Assembly: GCA_016124845.1 (NCBI GenBank) | Contig: WGMW01000011.1 | Location: 1-62,413, forward strand | Direction of reading: 5' to 3' | DNA from: Flavobacteriales bacterium | GTDB lineage: Bacteria; Bacteroidota; Bacteroidia; UBA10329 | Length of the DNA: 62,413 bases | Notes under the pieces: model-generated | Told to the model about the DNA's origin: nothing | The model's input: only the letters and a program-made list of their open reading frames with translations | Database searches by the model: none | Made by a program: the position numbers and the translations under genes | In this document: piece after piece, positions 1 through 9,436 of the stretch | How positions within the stretch are numbered: position 1 is the first letter of the stretch | Layout: each line of letters opens with the position of its first letter

Positions 1-375
1 AAACAAAACGAAATATTTGTTTCGTATGCAGAGTCGCCAGCATCTGCAATAGGGAAAGAAAAAGCGTGGGAAATAATCAAAAAGCCTATTAAGCTATGAA
101 ATATCGGAATCAATCCTTTATAGGGAGACGTACGAAATAATTTATTCGGGTTGGACTACCCGATTAGGCAAAACCGATAGTTACGAATATACTTACGTGT
201 GGATCCCGAATTACAATATTGATGACACAACAGTTTCTAATCCGCTTGTGAATCCGAAATACAACTTGGAGTATCAAATTGAAACGACTAATGAAATGGG
301 GTGTATTGCGGAGGATCAGGTAAATGTTGAAGTAAGACAACCAATTCAACTAAGTGGTAGATGTATTATTTATTA
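1..375 (+). pseudogene. Remnant of a secreted Ig-like domain protein
   Basis: Two plus-strand reading frames look protein-like but do not join. Frame 1 is open from the window edge to a TGA at 97-99. Frame 2 is open from 77 to a TAG at 373-375 and reads like the end of an Ig-like/SprB-type domain: a YVWIPN stretch, then NPKYNLEYQI, then GC and an alternating VNVEV strand, as in the W-P...GC...D-V-V pattern of Bacteroidota secreted proteins. No start codon with a signal peptide is visible and the gene enters from the left edge. I read it as the 3' end of a larger gene with a frameshift near 77-99. It overlaps the start of the next gene by 15 bp. Assignment of the first 99 bases is uncertain. 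Confidence 0.4.
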
Positions 376-2199
376 GACCGATATACATTTCTGATTCGGC
401 CATTGGTGCTAATAATGTTTACGTTTTTCAAAACAAGCAACTATAGCGTCTGGGCACAAGGGCCAGCATTAGAATGGGTGGGGGTCATGGTAAATGGTGA
501 GCGTGAAATGGATTCGTACGCCATGACAGTCGATGACGAAGGAAGTGTCATTACAATGGGTTACTTCCTTGGTATAGTAGACATGGATCCAGGTCCTTCT
601 GAGTATCTCTTGGAAACAGATTTTACTTACACCGATATTTTTATCCAAAAACTGGACTCCTCCGGTAATTTTCAATGGGCAGCACAATTTGGTGGCAACC
701 TACCGGATGGCTCAATTTCTCCACCAGCACCTTTTGATAATGCTTCGCCAATAGGTGGTGCTGTGAAAGCAGATTCTGTAGGCAATTTGTTCTTAGTCGT
801 TGGGTTCATGAGCGACTCTGTAGATGTTGACCCCGGACCGGGTGTTAATTACATATATCGAACAAGTCCCTTTTCAGAAAGCGGTTGGGAGTTTGACTAC
901 GCTGTAATAAAGCTCGACCCAGAGGGAAATTTTATTTGGGCTCATTCCTTTGGCGGAACCATGTCGGAGTACGTAAGTGACGCTGAGGTGGATTCAGACG
1001 GAAATTTATATGTAGCAGGTTCATTTCAAGATTCTGTCGATTTTGACCCTTCACCCGCCAATAGTTCGTGGCTTTTGGCTGATGGAACCCAGTCTGGATT
1101 TATCCAAAAGTTCAATGGTGATGGTGAATTGTTATGGGTGAAGCAAATGGGAAGTCCGACCGGATATGCCATTGTGTCTGATATCGAAACTGATGCATTT
1201 GATAACCTTCTATTGGTCGGAACATTTACCGACACATTTGACTTTGACCTTGGATTAGGAGTATTTGAAATGATTGGTATGGTTGATACTGTGGCATTGA
1301 GCACGTTTGTTGTAAAGTATGACTCTGACCTGAATTTCCATTGGGCAAAACAACTACCAACGGGTGGCAAAACCTCAATGACCCTTCACTCAGGAGGCTC
1401 TATCGCCATTGCCTGTGAATTTGCAACTGGTAATGAGGTTACTGTTGACATTGACCCATCACCTATCAGTCAATTTTTTGTAAGCAACAATGGGATTTAT
1501 GGTTTCTACATTGTTAAACTAAACATGGATGGCGGCTTTATTTGGGGGGGAAGTATCGATTCCTATTTCTATAACCTGCAATATGAACAAGACGAGGGTC
1601 TTGTGCTGGCCATTGAACTACCAAGTGTAGTGGATATTGATCCCGGACCTGAGTTCTACGTCCCTGATTCAACTGACTTTGTTGGTGCCACATTCCTACG
1701 ACTACGTCCAGATAACTCGCTTGATTGGGCAAGGTCGGTTGGCTATCTCAAACCATTTCACCATGAGCAACTGTCAATGGAAGTGGATGATTCAAACAAC
1801 ATTTACATTTCATCTGGTTTCATTGGTACTGTTGATGTTGATCCTTCTCCAGCTGATACGTTCAATATTGATTGGGGTGGTACTTATTGGCGAAATTACG
1901 ACATTTTTGTTCTGAAATGGTCTCAGCCTGACATATCGGTTAATGTTTTAACCGAAATGGACTCAGCAATCTTAGCCGTTTATCCTAACCCCTCTACTGG
2001 CCAATTTGTCATAGACTTTGGAGATTCGCATGAAAGAGGAATATACCGTGTAGTGGATCAGTTTGGACGGGTTGTTCAAAGTGGTAGCTGCCCCGATGGT
2101 CAATATTGTGAAATTTACTTGGATGTCAGATATGGAACCTTCATCTGCACCGTGAACACAGAATCCAATAGTTACTCATTCCCGATTATTATTTATTGA
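361..2199 (+). CDS. Secreted seven-repeat beta-propeller protein, T9SS type A
   Basis: A 612-residue secreted protein. The N-terminus is hydrophobic (about residues 9-33, ending near VWAQ) and fits a signal peptide. The body holds repeats of about 70-80 residues with a W-A-x-x-F-G-G strand and a VDxDPGP-like turn. The turn occurs seven times (VDMDPGP, VDVDPGP, VDFDPSP, the degenerate FDFDLGL, VDIDPSP, VDIDPGP, VDVDPSP), which suggests seven blades. The last 75 residues start at VYPNPSTGQF and match the Por secretion-system (T9SS type A) sorting domain. Such propellers are common in Bacteroidota with unknown ligands. The coding sequence is AT-richer than the genes after 3700. It lies 18 bp before the M64-type peptidase gene and may be cotranscribed with it. 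Confidence 0.8.
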   Translation: MYYLLDRYTFLIRPLVLIMFTFFKTSNYSVWAQGPALEWVGVMVNGEREMDSYAMTVDDEGSVITMGYFLGIVDMDPGPSEYLLETDFTYTDIFIQKLDSSGNFQWAAQFGGNLPDGSISPPAPFDNASPIGGAVKADSVGNLFLVVGFMSDSVDVDPGPGVNYIYRTSPFSESGWEFDYAVIKLDPEGNFIWAHSFGGTMSEYVSDAEVDSDGNLYVAGSFQDSVDFDPSPANSSWLLADGTQSGFIQKFNGDGELLWVKQMGSPTGYAIVSDIETDAFDNLLLVGTFTDTFDFDLGLGVFEMIGMVDTVALSTFVVKYDSDLNFHWAKQLPTGGKTSMTLHSGGSIAIACEFATGNEVTVDIDPSPISQFFVSNNGIYGFYIVKLNMDGGFIWGGSIDSYFYNLQYEQDEGLVLAIELPSVVDIDPGPEFYVPDSTDFVGATFLRLRPDNSLDWARSVGYLKPFHHEQLSMEVDDSNNIYISSGFIGTVDVDPSPADTFNIDWGGTYWRNYDIFVLKWSQPDISVNVLTEMDSAILAVYPNPSTGQFVIDFGDSHERGIYRVVDQFGRVVQSGSCPDGQYCEIYLDVRYGTFICTVNTESNSYSFPIIIY

Positions 2200-2217
2200 C
2201 GTTTAGCTCCCATCACT

Positions 2218-5184
2218 ATGAAATCTATTGTACATTTTCTACCACTTTTCCTATTTGCCAGTCTCCAGTGTGTCGGTCAAATTCAAGTCGGCAATTATAC
2301 AATCTTCGCTGATTCAGAAAATTATGGAACACCATATCAATTGTGTGAAAACAGAATCAATCTGGTCTTTTTGGCCGAAGGTTATACAGGCAATGCGACC
2401 AATGATACATCCTATTTTCTTGCCCATGTGGATGCGATTGTACAAAGAATGTTTGATGATGACCCCAGTATACAGCAGCCAAATACAATTCCACTCAACC
2501 GTTACAGAGACTATTTCAACATCTATTGGGTTTGGGTTGAGTCCGTGGACACAAATGGACTTACAGGAGCGGGTTGTCGCTTTTATCCCAATTGTACTCA
2601 TACCTTACCGGGGTATACTTGCCAACCACCGGTGAATAACTATTTCGGATCCGTATATGATTACGATACGGTTACGCATAGATTACTGTTCCCAATTGAT
2701 CCGGAATGGGTGCTTGATGAAGTGCAACTGGAAATGTTCGGTGGTGATACGACATCTCCATTGGAGATAATTCTCTGTGTAAATACATTAACATCTCAGC
2801 CAGCGTCAGAGGCTACGCCTCCATGGTCTGAGTGGGGCGGTGGCGGTGATTGGGATGTATCCAACGGAGTTGGAATTCTGACCACTGCTAGATTTTCTTA
2901 TTCGTATGATACTTGGGGACCAGCGCTAAAGTATTCTGCAGACCTATGCTTACATGAGTTCGGTCACATGCTCGGTGAAGTTCTAGATGAGTACTGGTTT
3001 GACATGACCGAAATCGGTGGTGTCAACGAAGCTGCTAATCGGACGGTTGACGATAGTGACCCGTCATTGAGATGGGGTGAGTGGCAAGATGGAGATTACC
3101 CAGTTCCAACACCAATGATTGATGTTAACAATTTTGCCAATGCCGTGGTATCAGGTCCCGATACAGTTTTTAGGCCTACACAGAATGAGACATGTAAGAT
3201 GGAGAATGTGACGAGCCCGTACTGTGCAGTTTGTAAGGAAGGAATAATAGAAATGATTCACGCTTCAATTAAGCCATACGACCGAAATGATATATCGCCC
3301 GATACGAATCTGACACATCAGGCTAGCTCAAGCCTTGTTTTCGACCCCGCAATAATAGACACCGACCCCAGTTATATGCAGGTAACGTGGTATGTTAATG
3401 GACAACCTGCTGAAACAATCCTTGGCAGTGGTGCTGATGGAGGCACAACGGATTTTACTTGGCAATTCGATTGTTCGGATACAAACTTGGTAGTTGGAGA
3501 AAATATCATCTCTGTAGAAATATTCGACATTACGGGTTATGATGATTCAAATAACCCTTTGGGTCCCGTATTTACGGCAGATACTCGACTTGTCAGAGAA
3601 GCATACCATTCATTGAATCATAGAGACACCATTTCTTGGACGGTTACCTACAATGGTCTGGCGCAGACCGACCTCTGGATGAAAGATTATGATGAGGACA
3701 TTGGAGATGAACCATGGAGCCCCTTTGGGTGGTTCTTCGATCACTGCCCGGATGTGAAGGTGCAGAACACGCAGGAGACAGGCAGCTATACGTGGGATGA
3801 CCTCGTTAATGAGTCGCCCCATTATGACCCGGACTCCTCATCATTCATCTATGCTCAGGTGCGCAACCGTGGCTGTTCCACCTCTGATGGGAGTGACACC
3901 CTTCGGGTTTACACCACGTTCCGGGGTTCGGGCGATTCATGGGAAGCGGGCTACTGGGGCAACCCCGTTCCATCTCAGTTCGGTTACCAAGTGGGATATG
4001 GCATTATACCGAGCATTGCGAAAGGCGACAGCGGCATCGTTGAGATAGAATGGGACTGGGCCATGGACACCATCCATCCCGATACCGTGAACAACTGGTA
4101 CTCATGCCTTCTCGCACGTATCGAGAACGTGACCGTTGACCCGATCCATACTCCCGATACGCTCAACATCACCAACTGGATCCATTACAACAACAATGTT
4201 GCGATGTTCAACGCCCATGTGCTCGACCTGAACTTTGCTGGTATAGTGGTGCAGACAATAGGAGGAAAACCCTATGTGGGCGGCTGGGTGTATGTAGATA
4301 ACAACAGCAGCAGCACCGATGATTTCGATCTTGCATTCGATACCGACAGTGAAGGCAAGGAGACGGATATACGCGATGAGGCTGAGATCATTGTGAGTTT
4401 CGGTACACCATCTTCAGGCTTTGATGTGGTCAGCGCATTGGACAATGCCACCTTATCGGGTCTTGCCCAATTGGATTCGGTGACATTCAAGGTCTCCTCA
4501 GACAATGCGACCATCAGTGGTCTGGAAATTCCAGATGATGGTTATGTACCAACATTTGTAGGATTCGCCTTTCTCACACAACAGGTGACCGGCACGATGG
4601 ACCGACTGTATCACATGAGTCAGTATCTGTCTTCTGAACCCGGTAAAAATCTCGCAGGGCAGCATTACGAGACCAAGCGGGTTTCCAGAAACCTGTTCTC
4701 GGCCAATGCGGGAAGTGATGAAACGATCCTTTCGGGTGACACCGTTACGCTTTCGGCCACCGACATCGGTGAAGATGCCCTTTACTTTTGGCTGAACGAA
4801 GCGGGCGAAGTAGTTGGTACAGGAGACCAGTTGGATGTTTCACCGAGTTCCACCACCACCTACACGCTGGAAGCGATTGCCGAGGCCGATGGTTACAAGG
4901 ATTACGATGATGTGACCGTAACCGTCACCAACGGGCTGATAACCAGTATTGCTCCCAATCCCGCCAGTTCCACCACCACGGTGTATTACGAGACCACGGG
5001 AGTTACAACGGTCAAATTGAAGGTGGTTGATGTGGGCACCATGATGCAGGTTGACAATTTCACGGTAACGGCAGGTACAGGAAGTAAGGTCATTACGGTA
5101 TCGGGATATAATTCGGATGCGCACATAATTACCTTGGAAGGAGATGGCGAGAATCTGGATGCCAAGACATTGATGGTGCAGTAA
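2218..5184 (+). CDS. Secreted M64-type zinc metallopeptidase, T9SS type A
   Basis: A 988-residue secreted protein with a signal peptide (residues 1-21, ending CVGQ). The first 360 residues resemble the M64 (IgA peptidase) family: NLVFLAEGYT near residue 45 and the zinc motif HEFGHMLGEVLDEY at 246-259, where His246, Glu247 and His250 are the expected metal ligands and catalytic base. Beta-sandwich domains follow, including a DLWMKD...YAQVRNRGC module (about 485-570) found in other Bacteroidota exoproteins, and a region near 790-880 with an Ig-like strand pattern. The C-terminus from IAPNPASSTT is a T9SS sorting domain. Base composition changes abruptly near 3640-3730 (residues 475-505): AT-rich before, clearly GC-richer after, so the gene may be a recombinant. 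The physiological substrate is unknown. Confidence 0.8.
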   Translation: MKSIVHFLPLFLFASLQCVGQIQVGNYTIFADSENYGTPYQLCENRINLVFLAEGYTGNATNDTSYFLAHVDAIVQRMFDDDPSIQQPNTIPLNRYRDYFNIYWVWVESVDTNGLTGAGCRFYPNCTHTLPGYTCQPPVNNYFGSVYDYDTVTHRLLFPIDPEWVLDEVQLEMFGGDTTSPLEIILCVNTLTSQPASEATPPWSEWGGGGDWDVSNGVGILTTARFSYSYDTWGPALKYSADLCLHEFGHMLGEVLDEYWFDMTEIGGVNEAANRTVDDSDPSLRWGEWQDGDYPVPTPMIDVNNFANAVVSGPDTVFRPTQNETCKMENVTSPYCAVCKEGIIEMIHASIKPYDRNDISPDTNLTHQASSSLVFDPAIIDTDPSYMQVTWYVNGQPAETILGSGADGGTTDFTWQFDCSDTNLVVGENIISVEIFDITGYDDSNNPLGPVFTADTRLVREAYHSLNHRDTISWTVTYNGLAQTDLWMKDYDEDIGDEPWSPFGWFFDHCPDVKVQNTQETGSYTWDDLVNESPHYDPDSSSFIYAQVRNRGCSTSDGSDTLRVYTTFRGSGDSWEAGYWGNPVPSQFGYQVGYGIIPSIAKGDSGIVEIEWDWAMDTIHPDTVNNWYSCLLARIENVTVDPIHTPDTLNITNWIHYNNNVAMFNAHVLDLNFAGIVVQTIGGKPYVGGWVYVDNNSSSTDDFDLAFDTDSEGKETDIRDEAEIIVSFGTPSSGFDVVSALDNATLSGLAQLDSVTFKVSSDNATISGLEIPDDGYVPTFVGFAFLTQQVTGTMDRLYHMSQYLSSEPGKNLAGQHYETKRVSRNLFSANAGSDETILSGDTVTLSATDIGEDALYFWLNEAGEVVGTGDQLDVSPSSTTTYTLEAIAEADGYKDYDDVTVTVTNGLITSIAPNPASSTTTVYYETTGVTTVKLKVVDVGTMMQVDNFTVTAGTGSKVITVSGYNSDAHIITLEGDGENLDAKTLMVQ

Positions 5185-5373
5185 AATGCGCAGCAGTTTG
5201 CCGATAAGCTGTTGGAAAAAGGCATTTACGCCATCGGGTTCTTCTATCCCGTTGTTGGGAAAGGGCAGGCACGGATCCGAGTTCAAATTTCAGCTGCGCA
5301 CGAACAGCATCACTTGGATAAAGCAGTGGAAGCATTCACCTCCGTTGGCCGAGAATTAGGCGTGGTGAAATGA
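5185..5373 (+). pseudogene. kbl: 3' remnant of kbl (glycine C-acetyltransferase)
   Basis: Immediately after the peptidase stop codon, in the same frame and without a start codon of its own, 62 sense codons encode the C-terminal end of 2-amino-3-ketobutyrate CoA ligase. Recognisable pieces are [34 protein letters not shown] and VGRELGVVK before the TGA at 5371-5373. These correspond to the last 60 or so residues of Kbl, a PLP enzyme of threonine catabolism. The PLP lysine and the rest of the enzyme are absent, so the fragment cannot be functional. It marks a deletion or insertion boundary: the secreted-protein segment to the left has replaced about 85% of kbl. Its composition matches the core genes to the right. 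Confidence 0.85.
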
Positions 5374-5387
5374 TTTATTTACAAACC

Positions 5388-5477
5388 ATTGTTCATTCTG
5401 GAAATTAGTAATATCTTCGCAGCCCCAAATTCGGGGAGGAGTGGAAGCTCCTTTGATAAACTGAAAACAAATTTGAA
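5388..5477 (+). promoter_or_regulatory. rplM promoter and leader
   Basis: TTG at 5389-5391 and TATCTTCG at 5412-5419 are 20 bp apart and fit the Bacteroidota TTG / TAnnTTTG promoter with one C for T. The expected transcript starts near 5425. Just downstream are two short hairpins, CCCC/GGGG (5423-5436) and AGGAG/CTCCT (5437-5452), then an A-rich stretch before the GTG start at 5478. Ribosomal operons are often autoregulated through leader structures, but I recognise no named leader here, so that role is inference. Confidence 0.45.
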
Positions 5478-5924
5478 GTGAAAGCACCGAGCTTTAAGAC
5501 CATTTCAGCCAACAAGAACACCGCAAACAAAGAGTGGGTGGTGATCGATGCCGAAGGAAAAACCCTTGGCCGTTTGGCTTCTACCGTTGCCTACTACCTG
5601 AGAGGTAAGAACAAAGTCAATTTCACTCCACACGTTGATTGTGGTGATAACGTAATCGTTATCAATGCAGAGAAGGTGGAGCTTTCTGGCAACAAGCGCG
5701 AAAGCAAGCAGTACATGCACCACACAGGTTACCCTGGCGGACAGCGTTTGCGCAGCGTAGATCAGGTTTTGGCCAAAGACCCAACAGGGTTGGTGACCAA
5801 AGCGGTAAAAGGCATGTTGCCTAAGAACCGTTTGGGCCGCGCGCTTTTCGGTAACCTTCACGCCTATGCAGGACCTAACCATCCGCATGAGGCTCAGAAA
5901 CCACGAACTATTTCACTTAACTGA
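5478..5924 (+). CDS. rplM: 50S ribosomal protein L13
   Basis: A 148-residue protein whose whole length matches L13 of the large ribosomal subunit, an early assembly protein that binds 23S rRNA. Typical segments are GKTLGRLAS near residue 31, FTPHVDCGDNVIVINA, YMHHTGYPGG and MLPKNRLGR. The start is GTG; no ATG lies upstream in frame and the N-terminus has normal length. It heads the rplM-rpsI-rpsB-tsf block, with rpsI starting 13 bp after its stop, an order usual in Bacteroidota. Confidence 0.97.
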   Translation: MKAPSFKTISANKNTANKEWVVIDAEGKTLGRLASTVAYYLRGKNKVNFTPHVDCGDNVIVINAEKVELSGNKRESKQYMHHTGYPGGQRLRSVDQVLAKDPTGLVTKAVKGMLPKNRLGRALFGNLHAYAGPNHPHEAQKPRTISLN

Positions 5925-5937
5925 TATCCGAATTTAG

Positions 5938-6324
5938 ATGGAAGTGATCAACACATTAGGAAGAAGAAAGACCGCAGTTGCACGCGTTTACCTGAAAGCA
6001 GGTAAGGGCGCAATTTTGGTTAATGGAAAAGACGCAAAAGTGTATTTCCCAACGTCAATCCTTCAGGATACTATCAGAAGACCATTCAACGTATTGGAAG
6101 TTGATGGTAAGTACGATGTAAAAGTGAATGTGAACGGTGGTGGTATCACCGGACAGGCTGAGGCCATTTCGCTTGCAATTGCCAGAGCATTGGTGAAGCA
6201 GGATGAAACTGTGAAGCCGGCATTGAAAAAATTCGGACTGATGACACGTGATCCACGTATGGTTGAGCGTAAGAAATTCGGTCAGAAGAAGGCAAGGAAG
6301 AAATTCCAGTTCAGCAAGCGTTAA
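5938..6324 (+). CDS. rpsI: 30S ribosomal protein S9
   Basis: A 128-residue S9 protein of the small subunit. It begins [19 protein letters not shown] and has [19 protein letters not shown] in the middle. The C-terminal tail is very basic and ends FQFSKR, the extension that reaches towards the P-site tRNA in known ribosomes. It lies 13 bp after rplM and 31 bp before rpsB and is almost certainly cotranscribed with both. Confidence 0.97.
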   Translation: MEVINTLGRRKTAVARVYLKAGKGAILVNGKDAKVYFPTSILQDTIRRPFNVLEVDGKYDVKVNVNGGGITGQAEAISLAIARALVKQDETVKPALKKFGLMTRDPRMVERKKFGQKKARKKFQFSKR

Positions 6325-6355
6325 TCAAGAAGATATTTCAAACAACATTATTCGA

Positions 6356-7147
6356 ATGGCTCAACCTACAGTACAGGAAATGCTAGAATCAGGTGTTCAT
6401 TTCGGACACTTGAAAAGAAAATGGAATCCGGCAATGGCGCCTTACATCTTCATGGAGAAGAATGGTACGCACATTATCGACCTGAACAAGACCTCAGCCA
6501 AGTTGGACGAGGCTTGCAAGGCCATCAAAAACATGGCGCGTTCAGGAAAGAAGATCCTTTTCGTTTCTACAAAGAAGCAAGCGCAAGGAATCATTGCTCG
6601 CGAGGCAGGTCGTGTAAACATGCCTTACGTTACTGAAAGATGGCCAGGAGGTATGCTTACCAACTTCGCTACTATCCGTAAAGCGATCCGTAAAATGGCT
6701 GCTATTGATAAAATGGCAACTGACGGAACGTTCGATACCATGTCGAAGCGTGAGCGTTTGATGATCACGCGTCAGCGTGAGAAATTGGAGCGTGACCTTG
6801 GTTCAATTGCTGACCTTACACGTCTACCATCTGCGATCTTCATCGTAGATATCGTGAAGGAGCACATTGCGGTTAACGAAGCACACAAGTTGAACATCCC
6901 AACTTTCGCAATCGTTGATACCAACGCAAATCCGAAAGAAGTTGATTTCGCCATTCCTGGAAATGACGATGCCGCCAAGTCGATCGAGTTGATCGTGAAG
7001 GCATTGACAGATGCAGTTGCTGAAGGTCTTGCTGAGAGAAAAGCAGGAAAAACGAGTGATGCTGAGGAAGAAGAGGAAGAAGGAGAAGTGGAAGAAGTTC
7101 CAGCAAGCGTAAAAGCTGTTGCTGCGGATAACGGAGACGATGACTAA
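6356..7147 (+). CDS. rpsB: 30S ribosomal protein S2
   Basis: A 263-residue S2 protein. The ATG at 6356 ([18 protein letters not shown]) is chosen because it gives the conserved N-terminus; the frame is open upstream into rpsI without coding logic. Family segments include [37 protein letters not shown] and [12 protein letters not shown]. The C-terminus carries a run of Glu residues (about 240-252) and ends in an acidic tail, longer than in E. coli but common in Bacteroidota. tsf starts 12 bp downstream, the standard rpsB-tsf pair. Confidence 0.97.
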   Translation: MAQPTVQEMLESGVHFGHLKRKWNPAMAPYIFMEKNGTHIIDLNKTSAKLDEACKAIKNMARSGKKILFVSTKKQAQGIIAREAGRVNMPYVTERWPGGMLTNFATIRKAIRKMAAIDKMATDGTFDTMSKRERLMITRQREKLERDLGSIADLTRLPSAIFIVDIVKEHIAVNEAHKLNIPTFAIVDTNANPKEVDFAIPGNDDAAKSIELIVKALTDAVAEGLAERKAGKTSDAEEEEEEGEVEEVPASVKAVAADNGDDD

Positions 7148-7159
7148 AAACTAATTAAA

Positions 7160-7990
7160 GTGGAAGCTACAGTGAAAATTACTGCTGCTCAGGTAAACGA
7201 GCTAAGACAGAAGACAGGCGCAGGAATGATGGATTGCAAGAAAGCCCTTGTTGAGGCTGCTGGCGATTTTGATGCTGCTATTGACCTACTTAGAAAGCAA
7301 GGACAGAAAGTTGCTGCAAAGCGTTCTGACCGCGATGCTGCTGAAGGAATGGTTCTGGGTAAGGTGAACGGCAACAAGGCCATTCTTCTTAACCTAAGCT
7401 GCGAAACTGACTTCGTTGCGAAAACCGATGATTTTGTTGGTTTCACAAACGCGTTGGTTGATCTTGCTTTCGAGAACAACTTGACCACAGTTGATGCATT
7501 GGTTGCAGCTTCTTACAACGGAACAACGGTAGCTGAGGCTATTACTGAGCTTACTGGTAAAACGGGAGAAAAAGTTCAGGTTTCAGGACTTGAGGTGATT
7601 GAAGCTCCAACTGTTGTTGCTTACAATCACCCTGGAAACAGAGTTGGAACCATCGTTGGACTTAACAAGGCTGGTTTCGAGGAAATGGGACGCGATGTGG
7701 CAATGCAAGCTGCTGCCATGGCTCCGGTTGCCTTGAACAAAGAATCAGTTTCTGATGAGGTCATCGCCAAGGAAATTGAGATCGGTAAAGAGTTGGCCAT
7801 CCAAGAAGGAAAGCCAGCTGATATGGCTGAGAAGATCGCTCAAGGTCGTTTGGGTAAATTCTTCAAAGAGAACACCTTGATGGAGCAGGCCTTCATTAAG
7901 GACAACAAGTTGAGTGTTGCTCAGTACTTGAAGACCGGAGACCCTGAATTGACGGTTACAGATTTCAAGCGTTTTTCGCTTGGAGCTTGA
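7160..7990 (+). CDS. tsf: Elongation factor Ts
   Basis: A 276-residue EF-Ts, the nucleotide exchange factor that releases GDP from EF-Tu. The N-terminal UBA-like part has VNELRQKTGAGMMDCKKALV; the core carries the SCETDFVAKTDDF motif that contacts EF-Tu, followed by two dimerisation-like subdomains. The GTG at 7160 is taken as start; another GTG four codons later is possible. A strong terminator follows within 11-40 bp, closing the ribosomal block. Confidence 0.96.
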   Translation: MEATVKITAAQVNELRQKTGAGMMDCKKALVEAAGDFDAAIDLLRKQGQKVAAKRSDRDAAEGMVLGKVNGNKAILLNLSCETDFVAKTDDFVGFTNALVDLAFENNLTTVDALVAASYNGTTVAEAITELTGKTGEKVQVSGLEVIEAPTVVAYNHPGNRVGTIVGLNKAGFEEMGRDVAMQAAAMAPVALNKESVSDEVIAKEIEIGKELAIQEGKPADMAEKIAQGRLGKFFKENTLMEQAFIKDNKLSVAQYLKTGDPELTVTDFKRFSLGA

Positions 7991-8000
7991 TAAAAACAGA

Positions 8001-8030
8001 AAAAAGAGGATTTAAATCCTCTTTTTTTTT
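8001..8030 (+). terminator. Rho-independent terminator after tsf
   Basis: AAAAAGAGGATTT pairs with AAATCCTCTTTTT, and the descending arm runs into a nine-T tract. It lies 11 bp after the tsf stop and separates the ribosomal block from pyrH. Confidence 0.9.
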
Positions 8031-8055
8031 GCCCACAATTTTTTAAGATCGTAGC

Positions 8056-8769
8056 ATGAATTTGAAGTACAAGAGAGTGCTCCTGAAACTCAGCGGAGAA
8101 TCGTTGATGGGAGATAAGCAGTTCGGTATCGACCATGATCGTTTGGGTCAGTACGCGCAGGAGATCAAAGAAATTGTGGAATCTGGTGTTGAGTTGGCCA
8201 TCGTAATCGGTGGTGGAAACATCTTCCGAGGAATTCAGGCGGCAGAAGGCGGTATGGACCGCGTACAGGGCGATTACATGGGCATGTTGGCCACGATGAT
8301 CAACAGCATGGCGCTTCAGTCGGCTTTGGAGAACATCAACCTGGATACACGACTTATGTCTGCCATTAAGATGGATGAGATCGCAGAGCCGTTCATTCGC
8401 AGAAGAGCAGTTCGTCACTTGGAAAGAGGCCGTGTGGTCATTTTCGGTGCAGGAACTGGAAATCCATATTTCACTACGGATTCGGCTGCTTCGCTGCGCG
8501 CCATCGAAGTAGAAGCCGATGTGATTCTGAAAGGAACGCGTGTGGATGGAATCTACACGGCTGACCCTGAGAAAGACGCTACAGCCGAGAAATTCGATAC
8601 CATCAGCTTCAATGAAGTTTACAACCGAGGACTTCAGGTGATGGACATGACCGCATTCACACTTTGCAACGAGAACAAATTGCCGATCATCGTTTTCAAC
8701 ATGGATGAAGGCGGAAACCTTTCTCGTGTTGTGGCAGGTGAAACGGTCGGTACGCTTGTAGAAGGATAG
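8056..8769 (+). CDS. pyrH: UMP kinase
   Basis: A 237-residue bacterial UMP kinase of the amino-acid-kinase fold; it phosphorylates UMP to UDP with ATP in pyrimidine nucleotide synthesis. Visible motifs are [11 protein letters not shown] (phosphate-binding loop), [35 protein letters not shown] (UMP-binding loop) and [20 protein letters not shown]. Length is normal for the family. The gene is preceded by the tsf terminator and followed after 96 bp by frr, the conserved pyrH-frr order. Confidence 0.97.
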   Translation: MNLKYKRVLLKLSGESLMGDKQFGIDHDRLGQYAQEIKEIVESGVELAIVIGGGNIFRGIQAAEGGMDRVQGDYMGMLATMINSMALQSALENINLDTRLMSAIKMDEIAEPFIRRRAVRHLERGRVVIFGAGTGNPYFTTDSAASLRAIEVEADVILKGTRVDGIYTADPEKDATAEKFDTISFNEVYNRGLQVMDMTAFTLCNENKLPIIVFNMDEGGNLSRVVAGETVGTLVEG

Positions 8770-8865
8770 ATTACGCAGCCTCAAGCCTCTGTGTAACTCC
8801 TTTTCTCAGGTCATCTCTGTGCAACAACTTTATTCATAATCCCTATTTTCGACCAAATTTCAATT

Positions 8866-9429
8866 ATGGAAGAAGAGTTAGAGTTCATTTTCGATTCGAC
8901 TAAGGAAGGGATGGAGAACGCCATTGAGCGTTTGGAACATGAGTTGGCGCGTATCCGTGCGGGAAAGGCAAGTCCTCAAATGCTTACCAGCGTGATGGTG
9001 GAGTATTACGGTTCCATGACTCCGCTCAAGAATGTGGCGAACACCACCACGCCAGATTCCAAAACGTTGCAGATTCAACCATTCGAAAAAGGAATTCTTG
9101 AAGAAATTGAGAAAGGCATCATGCGTGCAAATCTCGGTTTCAATCCGATGAACGATGGAAAAGTGGTACGCATCAGCATTCCACCGTTGACAGAAGAGCG
9201 CAGACGCGATCTGGTGAAGCAAGCGCGAGCCGTAGCCGAGCAGGCAAAGGTTTCCATCAGAAATGCGCGTAAGGACGCCAACGATGAGATAAAGAAGCTT
9301 CAGAAAGACGGAATGTCGGAAGACATTGCCAAACGCGCTGAAGGTGACGTTCAAGAACTCACGACCACTTATTCGAATAAGGTAGATGCGTTGGTTGAAG
9401 AGAAGGAGAAAGACATTATGACGATTTGA
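8866..9429 (+). CDS. frr: Ribosome recycling factor
   Basis: A 187-residue RRF, which with EF-G splits post-termination ribosomes. The usual features are present: AIERLEHELARIRAGKASPQ in the first long helix, VEYYGSMTPLKNVAN, NLGFNPMNDGKVVRI, PPLTEERRRDLVKQA and the C-terminal helix ending KEKDIMTI. A TATTTTCG box at 8844-8851 lies 14 bp before the ATG and could be a promoter -7 element, which would give a nearly leaderless transcript; no clear TTG lies at the right distance upstream. Confidence 0.97.
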   Translation: MEEELEFIFDSTKEGMENAIERLEHELARIRAGKASPQMLTSVMVEYYGSMTPLKNVANTTTPDSKTLQIQPFEKGILEEIEKGIMRANLGFNPMNDGKVVRISIPPLTEERRRDLVKQARAVAEQAKVSIRNARKDANDEIKKLQKDGMSEDIAKRAEGDVQELTTTYSNKVDALVEEKEKDIMTI

Positions 9430-9436
9430 TATTTGG

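Noticed and set aside
7921-8784. Minus-strand frame of 287 codons over pyrH
   Set aside because: Shadow of pyrH; it also crosses the tsf terminator.
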